Shown here piece after piece: positions 27,114-36,450 of a stretch of DNA of 64,000 nucleotides. How positions within the stretch are numbered: the first letter of the stretch is position 1; the number at the start of each line of letters is the position of its first letter. Source of the DNA: Streptococcus mitis (GTDB taxonomy: Bacteria > Bacillota > Bacilli > Lactobacillales > Streptococcaceae); NCBI GenBank assembly GCA_001560895.1, contig CP014326.1:1500001-1564000 (forward strand), read 5' to 3'. The position numbers and the translations under genes were made by a program. The notes under the pieces are model-generated. The model saw only the letters and a program-made list of their open reading frames with translations. It searched no databases and was not told the origin of the DNA.

Positions 27114-28570
27114 TCTTCTTCTCCTTCACCAAGGGCTTCCTTGCGCATCTTGTCAATCAAGTCCATCTTGTCTTGCCATACATCACGCGCCAAATCCACT
27201 GGATAATGCTGCGGATTCAGCACACGCTTGTACTCATCCCACAACTTGTCAAATTCCTTACGGGCATAAGCCTGAATCTCAGTCAAACTAGGCAGCTTGT
27301 AGATCAACTTCCCGTCTTTGAAAATATCCACCAATAGAGGAACAGCGTCAAAATTACGAACGGTCTTCTTGATGTAAGTATAGGTCGGATGGAACATCTT
27401 GATTTCTGTCATGTCGCTCACATCCACACCGTCATAAGTGATGTAGTCACCTTCTGACTTGCCTTTTTCACGACTGGTAATGCGCCACACCTGCTTCTTA
27501 CCTGGCGTAGACACTTTTTCCGCATTATTAGACAGCTTGATGGTATTGCGCATGTTACCATTCTCATCTTCGATCGCCACAATCTTGTAAACTGCACCAA
27601 GAGCTGGTTGGTCATAGGCTGTAATCAGCTTGGTTCCCACACCCCAGACATCAATCTTGGCCTTTTGCATCTTGAGGTTGAGGATAGTATTTTCATCTAG
27701 GTCATTTGAAGCATAAATCTTAGCCTCTGTAAAGCCAGCCTCGTCCAGTTGCTGACGGACTTTCTTAGAAATATAGGCAATATCCCCAGAGTCAATCCGC
27801 ACACCCATAAAGTTAATCTTGTCACCCAGCTCACGCGCCACCTGAATGGCAGCTGGCACACCGATACGAAGGGTGTCATAGGTATCCACAAGAAAGACGC
27901 AATTTTTATGGGTTGCAGCGTAAGCCTTGAAAGCCTCATAGTCGTTACCATAAACCTGTACCAAAGAATGGGCATGGGTCCCCAAAACAGGAATATTAAA
28001 GAGTTTACCAGCACGCACGTTGCTAGTTCCATTGGCACCACCAATCACCGCTGCGCGTGTTCCCCAGATAGCCGCATCCATCTCTTGAGCCCGACGTGTC
28101 CCAAACTCCATTAAAGGTTCATCTTCGATGACCGAACGAATACGAGCTGCCTTAGTCGCCACCAAGGTCTGGTAGTTGACGATGTTCAAAAGGGCTGTTT
28201 CAACCAACTGGCATTGGGCTAGAGGGCCTTCTACCTGCACAATAGGCTCATTAGCAAAAACCAAATCCCCTTCTTGGGCAGAACGAACCGTCAACTCCAA
28301 CTTGAAATTGCGGAGATAGTCCAAGAATGCCCCATGATAGCCCAACGACTCCAAATAGGCAATATCACTATCTGAAAAACGCAAATCTTCAAGATAGTTC
28401 ACAATTCTTTCCAAACCAGCAAAAACCGCATAGCCGTTTTTAAAAGGCTGTTGGCGGAAATAAACCTCAAAAACTGCCTTCTTATTGTGAATCCCTTGGT
28501 CAAAGTAAACCTGCATCATGTTAATCTGGTACAAGTCCGTGTGCAATGTCAAACTATCATCTGGATACAT
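27110..28570 (-). CDS. pncB: Nicotinate phosphoribosyltransferase
   Basis: 486 residues, the long Firmicute form. [10 protein letters not shown] at the N-terminus, [16 protein letters not shown] (phospho-site region), [12 protein letters not shown] with the catalytic His, and [17 protein letters not shown] are diagnostic. It makes nicotinate mononucleotide from nicotinate, feeding NadE two steps later. A strong promoter and a palindrome in the leader precede it. Confidence 0.95.
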   Translation of the reverse strand: MYPDDSLTLHTDLYQINMMQVYFDQGIHNKKAVFEVYFRQQPFKNGYAVFAGLERIVNYLEDLRFSDSDIAYLESLGYHGAFLDYLRNFKLELTVRSAQEGDLVFANEPIVQVEGPLAQCQLVETALLNIVNYQTLVATKAARIRSVIEDEPLMEFGTRRAQEMDAAIWGTRAAVIGGANGTSNVRAGKLFNIPVLGTHAHSLVQVYGNDYEAFKAYAATHKNCVFLVDTYDTLRIGVPAAIQVARELGDKINFMGVRIDSGDIAYISKKVRQQLDEAGFTEAKIYASNDLDENTILNLKMQKAKIDVWGVGTKLITAYDQPALGAVYKIVAIEDENGNMRNTIKLSNNAEKVSTPGKKQVWRITSREKGKSEGDYITYDGVDVSDMTEIKMFHPTYTYIKKTVRNFDAVPLLVDIFKDGKLIYKLPSLTEIQAYARKEFDKLWDEYKRVLNPQHYPVDLARDVWQDKMDLIDKMRKEALGEGEEE

Positions 28571-28597
28571 ACTTTTCCTACTTTCTTAGCTAGAAAC

Positions 28598-28625
28598 ACA
28601 TGAAATTTTTCAAAAACTTTCATGT
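28598..28625. promoter_or_regulatory. Palindrome in the pncB leader, candidate niacin-responsive operator
   Basis: ACATGAAA (28598-28605) and TTTCATGT (28618-28625), perfect inverted arms, between promoter and ATG: the right place for a roadblock repressor such as NiaR. The regulator identity is inference. Confidence 0.5.
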
Positions 28626-28644
28626 ATTCCAATAAATTAGTACT

Positions 28645-28673
28645 ATTATATCACATTTAGCTGGATTGAGAAA
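28645..28673 (-). promoter_or_regulatory. Promoter of the pncB-nadE operon
   Basis: Minus strand TTCTCA (28668-28673), 17-base spacer, extended -10 TGATATAAT (TATAAT = 28645-28650). Confidence 0.65.
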
Positions 28674-28791
28674 AGAGTAACAAGCTATTCACCACTCTCC
28701 AGTTCATCCATATCTTGTTCAAACTTTTTCTGAGCCCATTCGACATAACTTAATGCAATATATAAATGTCATTTTGTAATATTTTGTTAAC
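28674..28791. other. Gap with a short gene relic
   Basis: On the minus strand 28685-28756 reads YIALSYVEWAQKKFEQD and DMDELESGE before a TAG, with no start codon or ribosome-binding site. Composition looks coding, so it is probably the 3' end of a lost gene that I do not recognise. Confidence 0.4.
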
Positions 28792-28822
28792 AAAAAACTC
28801 TCTACCACAAAAAATAGAGAGT
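28792..28822 (-). terminator. Terminator after the HAD fragment
   Basis: ACTCTCTA (28797-28804) pairs with TAGAGAGT (28815-28822); TTTTTTG follows on the minus strand. Confidence 0.85.
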
Positions 28823-28829
28823 GTTGAGT

Positions 28830-29033
28830 TTAAATATAGGATTTTAAAATATCGACGACATCACTTCTTTTCTTAATCTGATAGGACTTAATTCCCAATT
28901 TCTCAGCTGCCATTTTATTGTCCTCAATATCGTCTAGAAAGACACAATTTTTAGAATTTAACTGGTATTTATCGAGAATCTCCTTCATACTTATGTCAAG
29001 AACCCCTCTCTGCCTTATACTTTCATATTCTCC
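28830..29033 (-). pseudogene. C-terminal fragment of a HAD-superfamily hydrolase
   Basis: Open frame of about 67 codons with the late HAD motif CVFLDDIEDN (motif IV) followed by KMAAEKLGIKSYQIKK, ending at TAA 28830-28832. The N-terminal DxDxT half is missing. It is in the same frame directly after the TAA of the acetyltransferase gene, which suggests a deletion joined the two. An internal ATG at 28988 could give a 52-residue peptide. Confidence 0.75.
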
Positions 29034-29444
29034 TTACAAATCCTTTTGGTAATAAAATCTTTTCCCTATGTAGGGATAGTCTTGCAAAGCAAAGACTTCC
29101 TTGTATCCATGTTTCTGATAAAAGTCTGGCGCCTGAAACTGGTAAGTATTGACAAAGGCAAAACGACAGTTTCGATTCTTAGCTTCACTTTCTACCTGCC
29201 TCAATAGTTTTGAACCGATTCCTTGCCCTCTCAGTTCCTCTTTTACAAATAAATACTCAATTTCTAGCCAATTTCCAAAAGTCTCTGCTATCAAACCTGC
29301 CAGGAGATTGCCCTTTTCATCTTCGACATAAAGATTAAGTGGCTCACTTTCAGCCTCTTCTCTTTTTGAACGGTTATAAGCACGAATCAGATTCCCTATT
29401 TCTTGTGATTTATGGGATTCCTTATTTTCCAATCTAAAATACAT
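29034..29444 (-). CDS. GNAT acetyltransferase
   Basis: 136 residues, single GNAT fold. The acetyl-CoA loop is ELRGQGIGSKLLRQVESEA, and the C-terminal strand region FAFVNTYQFQAPDFYQKHGYKEV is typical of the family that acetylates small amines. Substrate unknown. It has its own consensus promoter and AGGAGG site. The HAD fragment follows in frame after its stop. Confidence 0.88.
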   Translation of the reverse strand: MYFRLENKESHKSQEIGNLIRAYNRSKREEAESEPLNLYVEDEKGNLLAGLIAETFGNWLEIEYLFVKEELRGQGIGSKLLRQVESEAKNRNCRFAFVNTYQFQAPDFYQKHGYKEVFALQDYPYIGKRFYYQKDL

Positions 29445-29474
29445 CTAAACCTCCTAAAACACTATTACAGCTTG

Positions 29475-29503
29475 ATTATAGTCTTATTTCAATAGACTGT
29501 CAA
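29475..29503 (-). promoter_or_regulatory. Consensus sigma-A promoter of the acetyltransferase gene
   Basis: Minus strand TTGACA (29498-29503), 17-base spacer, TATAAT (29475-29480): a perfect 12/12 match. Confidence 0.85.
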
Positions 29504-29510
29504 ACTAGCA

Positions 29511-29541
29511 AAAACCCACCAACCTGAGTTGATGAGTTTTT
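29511..29541 (-). terminator. Terminator of the amino acid permease gene
   Basis: AAACCCACCAAC (29512-29523) pairs with GTTGATGAGTTT (29528-29539) using G-U pairs; TTTTTG follows on the minus strand. Confidence 0.75.
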
Positions 29542-29544
29542 AAT

Positions 29545-30909
29545 CTATTTTCTAAATTTCCACTGGCTATAAATACCGAAACCGATAATCCAGATAGCTG
29601 AGCCGATTGCTCCTACAAATGTAGACTCTTGTAAAAAGAGGGTTACAAAGACAAAGGCAAAGAAGAGCATTGTTAAAGGATTTAAGAAACGATAGTGGGG
29701 CATGAGATAGCCATCCGCCATAAAGTCTGCTGACTTGCGGTATTTAAGGTGAGCCACCATAATCAAGATGTAAATGGCGATATAAACACCTGATGATGAT
29801 GCTGTAATCAAGGCAAAGGCATCCGAAACACCTGGCAAGACATTAATAAAGGCTGCTAGGGCAATCAAGATTGCTGAAGCGATGATGGCATTTTGTGGCA
29901 CATTGTGGCGAGAAAGAGTATCCGCCTTGATAGCCTTCAAGAATGGATTTGGCGAATCATGGGCAATCTGGTACAAATGACGTCCTGTTGAATAAAGGGT
30001 TGAGTTAAGAGCAGATGCTGCTGAGGTCAAAACAACGAAGTTAATCAAGGCTGCTGCCCATTTGATACCTGCCAATTCAAATACTGTAACAAAAGGAGAA
30101 TCAGCCGATGCAAGTTCACGCCAGGGAATAATAGACATAATGGCCAAGAGAGCTCCACCGTAGAAAAAGACGATTCGCAAAGGAATTTCCTTAACGGCTT
30201 TTGGCAAGACCTGGCGTGGATTTTTTGTTTCAGAAGTCGTTACCCCGATAAACTCAATCATGAGGTAGGCAAAGAAAACCATCTGGAAGGCCATGACAAA
30301 GTTCACTCCACCATTTGGGAAGAGAGAGAAATTGTCGGCAATATTAGCTAAACTTGCTACTCCATGAGGCGTTTTAAAGCCTGTCAAGACCATAAAGACT
30401 CCTGTGGCGATCATGGCTAAAATAGCCACAATCTTGACCATAGCAAACCAAAATTCAACTTCCCCAAAGAGCTTCACCGCAATCAAATTGACCAAGGCTA
30501 GAATGGTCAAAAATCCAATCTCAATCATCCAACTTGGCCAGCTAGGGAACCAGAACTGAACATAGTGAGCGATAGCTGTGATTTCCGCCATACCGATAAA
30601 GACAACGGATAGCCAGTAAGACCAGACTGAAAAATATCCCCAGCCCTTACCCAAATGGCGCGTGATAAAGTTGATAAAGGTGTGTTGCTCAGGGTCTTGG
30701 TAGAGCATTTCCCCAACCGCACGCATCATGAGGAACATAAAAGCCCCAGTAATCATATAAATCAGTACAATGGAAGGACCTGTTAGGCTGATAGAGCGAC
30801 CTGCTCCCAAAAAGAGCCCTGTTCCGATTGTTCCAGCAATGGCCATAACCTGCACGTGACGATTAGTCAGACCACGCTCCATCTTATTTTTTTTCTTCTT
30901 TGAACTCAT
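29545..30909 (-). CDS. Amino acid permease, APC superfamily
   Basis: 454 residues, about 12 membrane helices. The opening GLTNRHVQVMAIAGTIGTGLF and the loop FFAYLMIEFIGVTTSETKNPRQVLPKA (cut: IGVTTSETKNP) are signatures of the AAT subfamily, which imports D-serine/alanine/glycine, aromatic or basic amino acids by proton symport. Exact substrate not readable. The N-terminus is basic (SSKKKKNKM). No promoter of its own seen; a terminator separates it from greA. Confidence 0.9.
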   Translation of the reverse strand: MSSKKKKNKMERGLTNRHVQVMAIAGTIGTGLFLGAGRSISLTGPSIVLIYMITGAFMFLMMRAVGEMLYQDPEQHTFINFITRHLGKGWGYFSVWSYWLSVVFIGMAEITAIAHYVQFWFPSWPSWMIEIGFLTILALVNLIAVKLFGEVEFWFAMVKIVAILAMIATGVFMVLTGFKTPHGVASLANIADNFSLFPNGGVNFVMAFQMVFFAYLMIEFIGVTTSETKNPRQVLPKAVKEIPLRIVFFYGGALLAIMSIIPWRELASADSPFVTVFELAGIKWAAALINFVVLTSAASALNSTLYSTGRHLYQIAHDSPNPFLKAIKADTLSRHNVPQNAIIASAILIALAAFINVLPGVSDAFALITASSSGVYIAIYILIMVAHLKYRKSADFMADGYLMPHYRFLNPLTMLFFAFVFVTLFLQESTFVGAIGSAIWIIGFGIYSQWKFRK

Positions 30910-30934
30910 AACGTCTCCAATTCAATTTAAAATG

Positions 30935-30980
30935 GAAAAAGGAGTGAGTGAAGCGCATCGCCTCCCCACTCCTTTTTTTT
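30935..30980. terminator. Terminator of greA
   Basis: AAAAAGGAGTG (from 30936) pairs with CACTCCTTTTT (30967-30977) around a GC-rich loop; T-runs on both strands. Confidence 0.8.
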
Positions 30981-30984
30981 GTTT

Positions 30985-31467
30985 TTAGGCTGTTTTTTCA
31001 ACCTTTAAGATTTTTACATCATAGCTACCAACAGGTGTTTCAATGGTTGCTGTATCACCTGTTTTCTTGCCAATCAAGGCTTGTCCAATTGGGCTTTCAT
31101 TTGAAACTTTACCTGCAAAGGCATCCGCACCAGCTGAACCTACGATAATATAAACTTCTTCTTCATCCTCACCAATTTCTTGGATAGTGACTGTTTTACC
31201 AATCGCTACTTCGTCTTGAGCAACTGAATCGCTATTGACGATTTCAGCATAGCGAATTTTTGTTTCCAAGCTAGAGATTTGTCCTTCGACAAAGGCTTGT
31301 TCATCCTTAGCTGCTTCATATTCACTGTTTTCAGAAAGGTCACCGTATGAACGGGCAATCTTAATGCGTTCTACCACTTCTGGACGGCGGACCAATTTCA
31401 ATTCTTCTAATTCTTTTTCAAGTTTTTCCTTTTCCGCTAGGGTCATAGGATATGTTTTTTCTGCCAT
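30985..31467 (-). CDS. greA: Transcription elongation factor GreA
   Basis: 160 residues. N-terminal coiled-coil hairpin ([15 protein letters not shown]; acidic tip [15 protein letters not shown]) and C-terminal FKBP-like domain ([20 protein letters not shown]). It rescues backtracked RNA polymerase by stimulating transcript cleavage. Start at the ATG at 31467 (MAEKTYPMT); a TTG three codons earlier is less likely. Confidence 0.96.
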   Translation of the reverse strand: MAEKTYPMTLAEKEKLEKELEELKLVRRPEVVERIKIARSYGDLSENSEYEAAKDEQAFVEGQISSLETKIRYAEIVNSDSVAQDEVAIGKTVTIQEIGEDEEEVYIIVGSAGADAFAGKVSNESPIGQALIGKKTGDTATIETPVGSYDVKILKVEKTA

Positions 31468-31502
31468 TTTTCTCAACTTTCTTCTAATGATATTCTCTAA
31501 AG

Positions 31503-31530
31503 AAAATTATGTGAAGCATCACATAATTTT
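31503..31530 (-). terminator. AT-rich hairpin between mltG and greA
   Basis: AAAATTATGTGA (31503-31514) and TCACATAATTTT (31519-31530), a perfect 12-bp stem with a four-base loop, then TTTTCTTT on the minus strand. Probably partial termination; a greA promoter TTCACA-N17-TATCAT can be drawn from its 3' arm. Confidence 0.65.
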
Positions 31531-33289
31531 AGTTTGTTTGGTTTAACTTGCTATTGACATGTTCAGCGACATTACGATCATGCTCCTCCTGAGTAGCAGC
31601 ATAATAGACCTTGCCATCTGTAACATTAGCTACAAAGTATAAGTTATCACTCTTAGTCTGATTAATACTTGCCTCAATGGCATCCAAACTTGGACTATCT
31701 ACTGGACCTGGCATCAAACCAGCTTTCGTATAAACATTATACGGTGAATTAATTGTCGTATCAATTCCAGCATCATCAGCAAGACTAATCTTCTGACCAA
31801 GTTTTCCTTGGGCATACAAGATGGCAATATTGCTTTGAAGTGGCATACCAAGATTCAAGCGATTGTAGAATACACCTGCAATCAACTTACGATCTTCAGT
31901 CTTAGCACCTTCTTTTTCAACAAGTGACGCAATTGTTAGCAATTCATTGACTGTCAAATTTTTAGACTTGATTGCACTATAATGAGGTGCCAAAGTCTTA
32001 TCCATAGCTGCCAGCATCTCATCAATCAAGCTTTCAATAGTTGTGCTTTCCTTGATAGAGTATGTAGCTGGGAAGAGGAAACCTTCTAAACGGTAACGAA
32101 CGCCACTTTCCTTTGTAGGCAAGCTTTCAAGTAGACTAGGATATTTGGCAACTTCTTGGCTGATAAAGTTCTCATCTTGAACTTTAGCTAGAAAGGCATC
32201 AGCTGTCAAAGGCTCTTTGAAGTCACCTTGCAATTGACCTACCGCTTGTGCAATTTGATCAATCGTATAACCTTCTGGAATTGTTAAATTCGCAAGAGCA
32301 GGTTCTTGAGCTTCAGCTGTTCCACCTTTTTGTAGTTCGTGGATGATGTCTTCTGTACTCATGCTCTTTTGCAAATTGTAATAGCCAGACTTCAAATCTG
32401 AATAATTTTTATATTTCGCATAAAAAGCAAAAATCACTCCATGTTTAATCAAGCCAGACTTTTCAAGAGTTGAACCAATTGTTTGAACATTGGCTCCTTC
32501 TGGGATTTGCACTGTCACATATTGTTTAGATGAAGCATCCACAGGCTGTAAAGACGACTGAACATACTGATAACCGAAGTAACCACCTGCTGAAATCAAG
32601 CCTAGGAAAATTAGTAAAGAAATAAAGAAGGCCTTGAATCCTGATTTTTTCTTCTTAGTAGGCTGAACTGTCTCACGACGGCTACGACGTGGAGTTACAG
32701 GCGTTTCTTCTACAGCTTTCTTTTCCACTACTTTCTTTTCCACTACTGGTTGTGAAGTAGGAACTTCTTTTTTTACTACTTCTTTCTGCCCTTCTGTCTT
32801 ATAAGAAACAGCTACCCTTGTTGGAATTTCATTAAATTCCTTTTCTACTTTTCTAGGACTAACAGGTCCTGAAACTGGTCTTGATACTCCCTCAGCTGAC
32901 GGAGCAGAAGGTCCTTCTTGACTCGGATGACTAGGAGCAAGTGGAGCTTGTCTTACAGCCTCTTCTGCGGGAGAAGAAGGAACATCTTGACTTGGATGGC
33001 TTGGAGCAGTAAGAGTTTCTCTTTTTATCTCATTTGATGGAGATGCTGATAAATCTTGGCTGGGGTGAGTCGGCACGGTAGGAGCGTTTCTCATAATATC
33101 CTCTACAGCTGATAGAGAATCTTCCATCAAATCTTCTATTGACTGATCATTTTTAGAAGAAAGTTGGGGTTTTATTGAAGCTAAATTAACTTCTTCCTGA
33201 TCTTCTTCATATTTTTTGACGCGTTCTAAATCACGTAAAATCTGCTCTTTAAAGCTTAATTTTTCGTCTTCTCTTGGCTTTTCACTCAA
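31529..33289 (-). CDS. mltG: Endolytic murein transglycosylase MltG, long streptococcal form
   Basis: 586 residues. Cytoplasmic N-terminal region of about 215 residues with repeats around APSHPSQ and PTHPSQ (three copies), one membrane helix (about 225-245), a LysM-like subdomain, then the YceG catalytic domain with the essential Glu in ASLVEKEGAKTED and the LQSNIAILYA, TPINSPYNVYTKAGLMPGPVDSPS-like region (TTINSPYNVYT here). It cleaves nascent peptidoglycan. TTG start at 33289 with AGGAGG eight bases upstream; strong promoter. Confidence 0.93.
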   Translation of the reverse strand: MSEKPREDEKLSFKEQILRDLERVKKYEEDQEEVNLASIKPQLSSKNDQSIEDLMEDSLSAVEDIMRNAPTVPTHPSQDLSASPSNEIKRETLTAPSHPSQDVPSSPAEEAVRQAPLAPSHPSQEGPSAPSAEGVSRPVSGPVSPRKVEKEFNEIPTRVAVSYKTEGQKEVVKKEVPTSQPVVEKKVVEKKAVEETPVTPRRSRRETVQPTKKKKSGFKAFFISLLIFLGLISAGGYFGYQYVQSSLQPVDASSKQYVTVQIPEGANVQTIGSTLEKSGLIKHGVIFAFYAKYKNYSDLKSGYYNLQKSMSTEDIIHELQKGGTAEAQEPALANLTIPEGYTIDQIAQAVGQLQGDFKEPLTADAFLAKVQDENFISQEVAKYPSLLESLPTKESGVRYRLEGFLFPATYSIKESTTIESLIDEMLAAMDKTLAPHYSAIKSKNLTVNELLTIASLVEKEGAKTEDRKLIAGVFYNRLNLGMPLQSNIAILYAQGKLGQKISLADDAGIDTTINSPYNVYTKAGLMPGPVDSPSLDAIEASINQTKSDNLYFVANVTDGKVYYAATQEEHDRNVAEHVNSKLNQTN

Positions 33290-33320
33290 AAGTTTATCCT
33301 CCTCGTTGACAATCCATAAT

Positions 33321-33349
33321 ATTATATCTTAAAAACGAAAGAAAAGCAA
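33321..33349 (-). promoter_or_regulatory. Promoter of mltG
   Basis: Minus strand TTGCTT (33344-33349), 17-base spacer, TATAAT (33321-33326). Confidence 0.75.
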
Positions 33350-33364
33350 CCTAGCATGCTTTTC
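33341..33364 (-). terminator. Terminator of the murC operon, sharing bases with the mltG -35
   Basis: GAAAAGCA (33341-33348) and TGCTTTTC (33357-33364), perfect eight-base arms; TTTCGTTTTT follows on the minus strand. The mltG -35 lies in one arm. Confidence 0.65.
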
Positions 33365-33377
33365 TAGCTTATTTTTT

Positions 33378-33484
33378 ATACTCAATGAAAATCAAAGAAC
33401 AAACTAGGAAGCTAGCCGCCAGCTGTACTTGAGTACGGTAAGGCGACGCTGACGTGGTTTGAATTTGATTTTCGAAGAGTATTA
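33378..33484. repeat. BOX element (boxA-boxC) inserted in an acetyltransferase 3' end
   Basis: TACTCAATGAAAATCAAAG to TTTTCGAAGAGTATTA with AAGGCGACGCTGACGTGG. The gene on the minus strand reads into it and stops at 33412. Confidence 0.9.
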
Positions 33485-33969
33485 GCTTCCCAGACCATAT
33501 CATACCAAGTTTCCCCTGCAAAGGTTGACTGGGACAGGCCTTCATTGACAAATCCATGTTTTTCATAGTAAGCGATGAGATAGTCATGACAGGTTAGATT
33601 AATGCCTTCTCTTTCGTGTTCAAGAGCCAACTCTTTCAAAGCTGTTAGTAATTTCTGACCAAGTCCAAGTCCCTGTGCTTCCTTTGCAATAGACAGACAG
33701 GTCACAGAGATATAGCCACCAGGATTATGACTATAATCTTCTATCTCTTCTGTAAAGGACTGGTCTTGCAGATGGCGATGGGGGCCAACTGGCCCTTCTA
33801 TATAACCTATGATTCTACCCTCTTTTTCTGCAACCAGAAAAGAGGTCTGAATTTCTCGCAAATGCGCTTCAAAAACAGAGTGAGGAATGGCTTCTTCAAC
33901 CGAGAAATTTTCTAGTTCAATCTCGACAATCCGATCCAAATCTTCTAATCTTGCTTGTCTAATTTTCAT
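33412..33969 (-). CDS. GNAT acetyltransferase with a BOX-encoded C-terminal tail (RimI-like)
   Basis: 185 residues. GNAT fold with acetyl-CoA loop AKEAQGLGLGQKLLTALKE at about 95-113 and the late motif LIAYYEKHGFVNEG. The last 23 residues or so (after WYDMVWEA: NTLRKSNSNHVSVALPYSS then TAGG) are encoded by the BOX element, not by the family fold. Overlaps the next acetyltransferase by four bases; part of the operon below murC. Substrate unknown. Confidence 0.85.
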   Translation of the reverse strand: MKIRQARLEDLDRIVEIELENFSVEEAIPHSVFEAHLREIQTSFLVAEKEGRIIGYIEGPVGPHRHLQDQSFTEEIEDYSHNPGGYISVTCLSIAKEAQGLGLGQKLLTALKELALEHEREGINLTCHDYLIAYYEKHGFVNEGLSQSTFAGETWYDMVWEANTLRKSNSNHVSVALPYSSTAGG

Positions 33970-34427
33970 TGTGCCTCCAGATAAAAAGGATTAAACCAAA
34001 TCATACTATAACCCTGACTAGTTGCATAAAGGGAAGTTTCTTCATCAATGAAACCGTTCATTTCAAAATAAGAAAGCAACTCATCAGGACTCTCCAAACG
34101 GAGCCCTTTGTAATCCAGCTCAACTGCCACCTCTTTCAAGGCTGCAAGAAGAAGTGTTCCCAAGCCCTGTCTCTGATGGTCAGACTCGATGACTAAAGAA
34201 TGTATTTTTAGACATTGCGGATTGTCTGACTGAGGCCTTGATAGAATATAGCCTAAAAGTTGATTTTCATCCCTAGCTAGAAGAAAGGTATCCGCACACT
34301 TACGGATACTTTCTTCTAAAATATGGGAAGGTTGCTGCTTTTCAGCTGGAAAAGACGAAGTTTGAATTGCCTCTATCTCAGCCAAATCAGACTTACTTGC
34401 CTGAATGATCTTAATTGGAATTTCCAT
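33966..34427 (-). CDS. GNAT acetyltransferase
   Basis: 153 residues, one GNAT domain: HSLVIESDHQRQGLGTLLLAALKE carries the acetyl-CoA loop, and LLSYFEMNGFIDEE is the late motif. It is a paralogue-like neighbour of the following gene. Ten bases after the murC stop, so in the same transcript. Substrate unknown. Confidence 0.87.
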   Translation of the reverse strand: MEIPIKIIQASKSDLAEIEAIQTSSFPAEKQQPSHILEESIRKCADTFLLARDENQLLGYILSRPQSDNPQCLKIHSLVIESDHQRQGLGTLLLAALKEVAVELDYKGLRLESPDELLSYFEMNGFIDEETSLYATSQGYSMIWFNPFYLEAQ

Positions 34428-34436
34428 GGGAACTTC

Positions 34437-35771
34437 CTATTGAACATTACTTGTCAGGTTAGACAAGAGACGCTCAAATGAGTATTCATAGGTTTGGATA
34501 TCTCCTGCTCCCATAAAGACATAAACAGCATTGTCATGGTCTAGGAGTGGAGATACATTTTCAACAGTGATCACTTGATGTTTCTTGTCAATCTTATTGG
34601 CTAGGTCTTCTACCTTGACATCACCATGGTCCACTTCACGAGCTGACCCATAAATCTGTGCTAGGTAAACAGCATCTGCTTGGTTTAAAGCATGAGCAAA
34701 GTCGTCCAACAAGGCAATGGTTCTTGTAAAGGTATGCGGTTGGAAGATTGCTACGATTTCCTTGCTTGGGTATTTTTGACGAGCCGCATCCAAGGTCGCA
34801 ATGATTTCTGTTGGATGGTGGGCAAAATCATCGATAATCACTGTGTCATTGACAATTTTCTCAGTGAAACGACGCTTAACACCGGCAAATGTTTTCAAGT
34901 GCTCACGCACCAAGTTCAAATCAAATCCTGCTGTGTAAAGAAGACCAATAACTGCTGTCGCATTCATGATATTGTGACGACCAAAGGTTGGAATGTGGAA
35001 TTGACCCAATTCTTGTCCACGGAAGTGAACTGTGAAGGTTGAACCAGTTGTTGAACGAAGGAGATCGCTAGCTACAAAGTCATTGCCTTCAGCTTCAAAA
35101 CCATAATAATAAATCGGAGCATCAGACGTAATTTTACGCAATTCCGCATCTTCACCATAGACAAAAAGACCCTTAGTAATTTGTTTGGCATAGTCATTAA
35201 AGGCATTGAAAACATCCTCTAGACTTGTGAAATAGTCTGGATGGTCAAAGTCAATGTTAGTGATAATAGAGTATTCTGGATGGTAAGGCATAAAGTGACG
35301 CTCATATTCGTCAGATTCAAAGACAAAATATTTGGCATTGGCCGAACCACGACCTGTTCCATCTCCAATCAAGAAGCTGGTGTCTGTGATGTGAGACAAG
35401 ACGTGAGACAACATGCCTGTCGTTGAAGTTTTTCCATGTGCTCCTGCTACCCCCATGCTAACAAAGTCACGCATAAAGCTACCTAGGAACTCATGGTAAC
35501 GTTTGTAACTGATGCCATTTTGGTCCGCATAGGCAATTTCGACGTTATTATCTGGACGGAAGGCATTTCCAGCGATAATTTCCATATCACCGTCTAGATT
35601 CTTTTCATCAAAAGGAAGAATGGTAATTCCTGCCTGCTCAAGACCACGTTGAGTAAAGTAGTACTTTTCAACATCTGATCCCTGTACCTTATGACCCATT
35701 TGGTGCAACATCAAGGCCAAGGCACTCATCCCTGATCCCTTAATTCCGATAAAATGATATGTCTTTGACAT
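34437..35771 (-). CDS. murC: UDP-N-acetylmuramate--L-alanine ligase
   Basis: 444 residues. N-terminal UDP site [11 protein letters not shown] (9-19), ATP P-loop [14 protein letters not shown] (107-120), central Mur ligase residues [14 protein letters not shown] and the C-terminal domain with [10 protein letters not shown] and QPHTFTRT. It adds the first amino acid of the peptidoglycan stem peptide. Standard length. Transcribed from a promoter ahead of the preceding small gene. Confidence 0.97.
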   Translation of the reverse strand: MSKTYHFIGIKGSGMSALALMLHQMGHKVQGSDVEKYYFTQRGLEQAGITILPFDEKNLDGDMEIIAGNAFRPDNNVEIAYADQNGISYKRYHEFLGSFMRDFVSMGVAGAHGKTSTTGMLSHVLSHITDTSFLIGDGTGRGSANAKYFVFESDEYERHFMPYHPEYSIITNIDFDHPDYFTSLEDVFNAFNDYAKQITKGLFVYGEDAELRKITSDAPIYYYGFEAEGNDFVASDLLRSTTGSTFTVHFRGQELGQFHIPTFGRHNIMNATAVIGLLYTAGFDLNLVREHLKTFAGVKRRFTEKIVNDTVIIDDFAHHPTEIIATLDAARQKYPSKEIVAIFQPHTFTRTIALLDDFAHALNQADAVYLAQIYGSAREVDHGDVKVEDLANKIDKKHQVITVENVSPLLDHDNAVYVFMGAGDIQTYEYSFERLLSNLTSNVQ

Positions 35772-35781
35772 GTTTCCTCCC

Positions 35782-36399
35782 CTATTCTGTAATTCTGGTC
35801 AGATTCAACTCTTGGGCAACCCGACGTTCTTGTTCTGTTTGTTTACTTTTTTTATTGTAGATTTGGCTCTTCTTTAGAAAATCATAATTATTTTTCTTTG
35901 GGCCTGAAGTTTCTTTTGGCTCAGCTTGAGTCGAAATATTGCTCACTTCTTCCGCCAAGATGTAATGAGACTGGGTCAATTTTTGACTATATTTGACAAA
36001 TTCACCAGGATTTTCCTTTTGGAAAGGCGCGGTAGGTTGATTGCCCTTTCTAACTAGACTTGGCTGAGAATGGCGTCTTGTAGGAGTGATGTCCTTAGTA
36101 AGATAACTTGCTGAGCGTTTCTTCTTCAAATCCGCACGCGCTTCTTCACGCGCCACCTCCGCATAGCTCTTTCCTTCTTTTCTTACCCCTAAAGGAGCCT
36201 TTTTAGTTTTCTCTACTTGCTTTTCAATCGGTTTGACTGGTGTTTCTTCAGCAATAGGAGCCCATTCTAAATAATTTTTATCTCGATACTCACCCTTGAT
36301 ATTACTGATCAGATCAGACTCATCATAGAGATTCATGACTGGCATTTCAGTCAACATGACCTCGTCATCTGACACCAATGGAAATCGTTCTTGTTTCAT
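35782..36399 (-). CDS. Charged conserved protein upstream of murC
   Basis: 205 residues, very rich in Lys and Glu, no membrane helix and largely disordered in appearance. Starts [21 protein letters not shown]; repeated [19 protein letters not shown] segments. Conserved position before murC in streptococci as far as I recall. No function assigned. Promoter TTGAAA-N16-TATAAT directly upstream. Confidence 0.75.
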   Translation of the reverse strand: MKQERFPLVSDDEVMLTEMPVMNLYDESDLISNIKGEYRDKNYLEWAPIAEETPVKPIEKQVEKTKKAPLGVRKEGKSYAEVAREEARADLKKKRSASYLTKDITPTRRHSQPSLVRKGNQPTAPFQKENPGEFVKYSQKLTQSHYILAEEVSNISTQAEPKETSGPKKNNYDFLKKSQIYNKKSKQTEQERRVAQELNLTRITE

Positions 36400-36422
36400 T
36401 TTCTATTTCCTTTCAACACTTC

Positions 36423-36450
36423 ATTATAGCGTATTGTCTTGATTTTTCAA
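36423..36450 (-). promoter_or_regulatory. Promoter of the murC operon
   Basis: Minus strand TTGAAA (36445-36450), 16-base spacer, TATAAT (36423-36428). The -35 lies within the end of the SNF2 gene. Confidence 0.6.
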
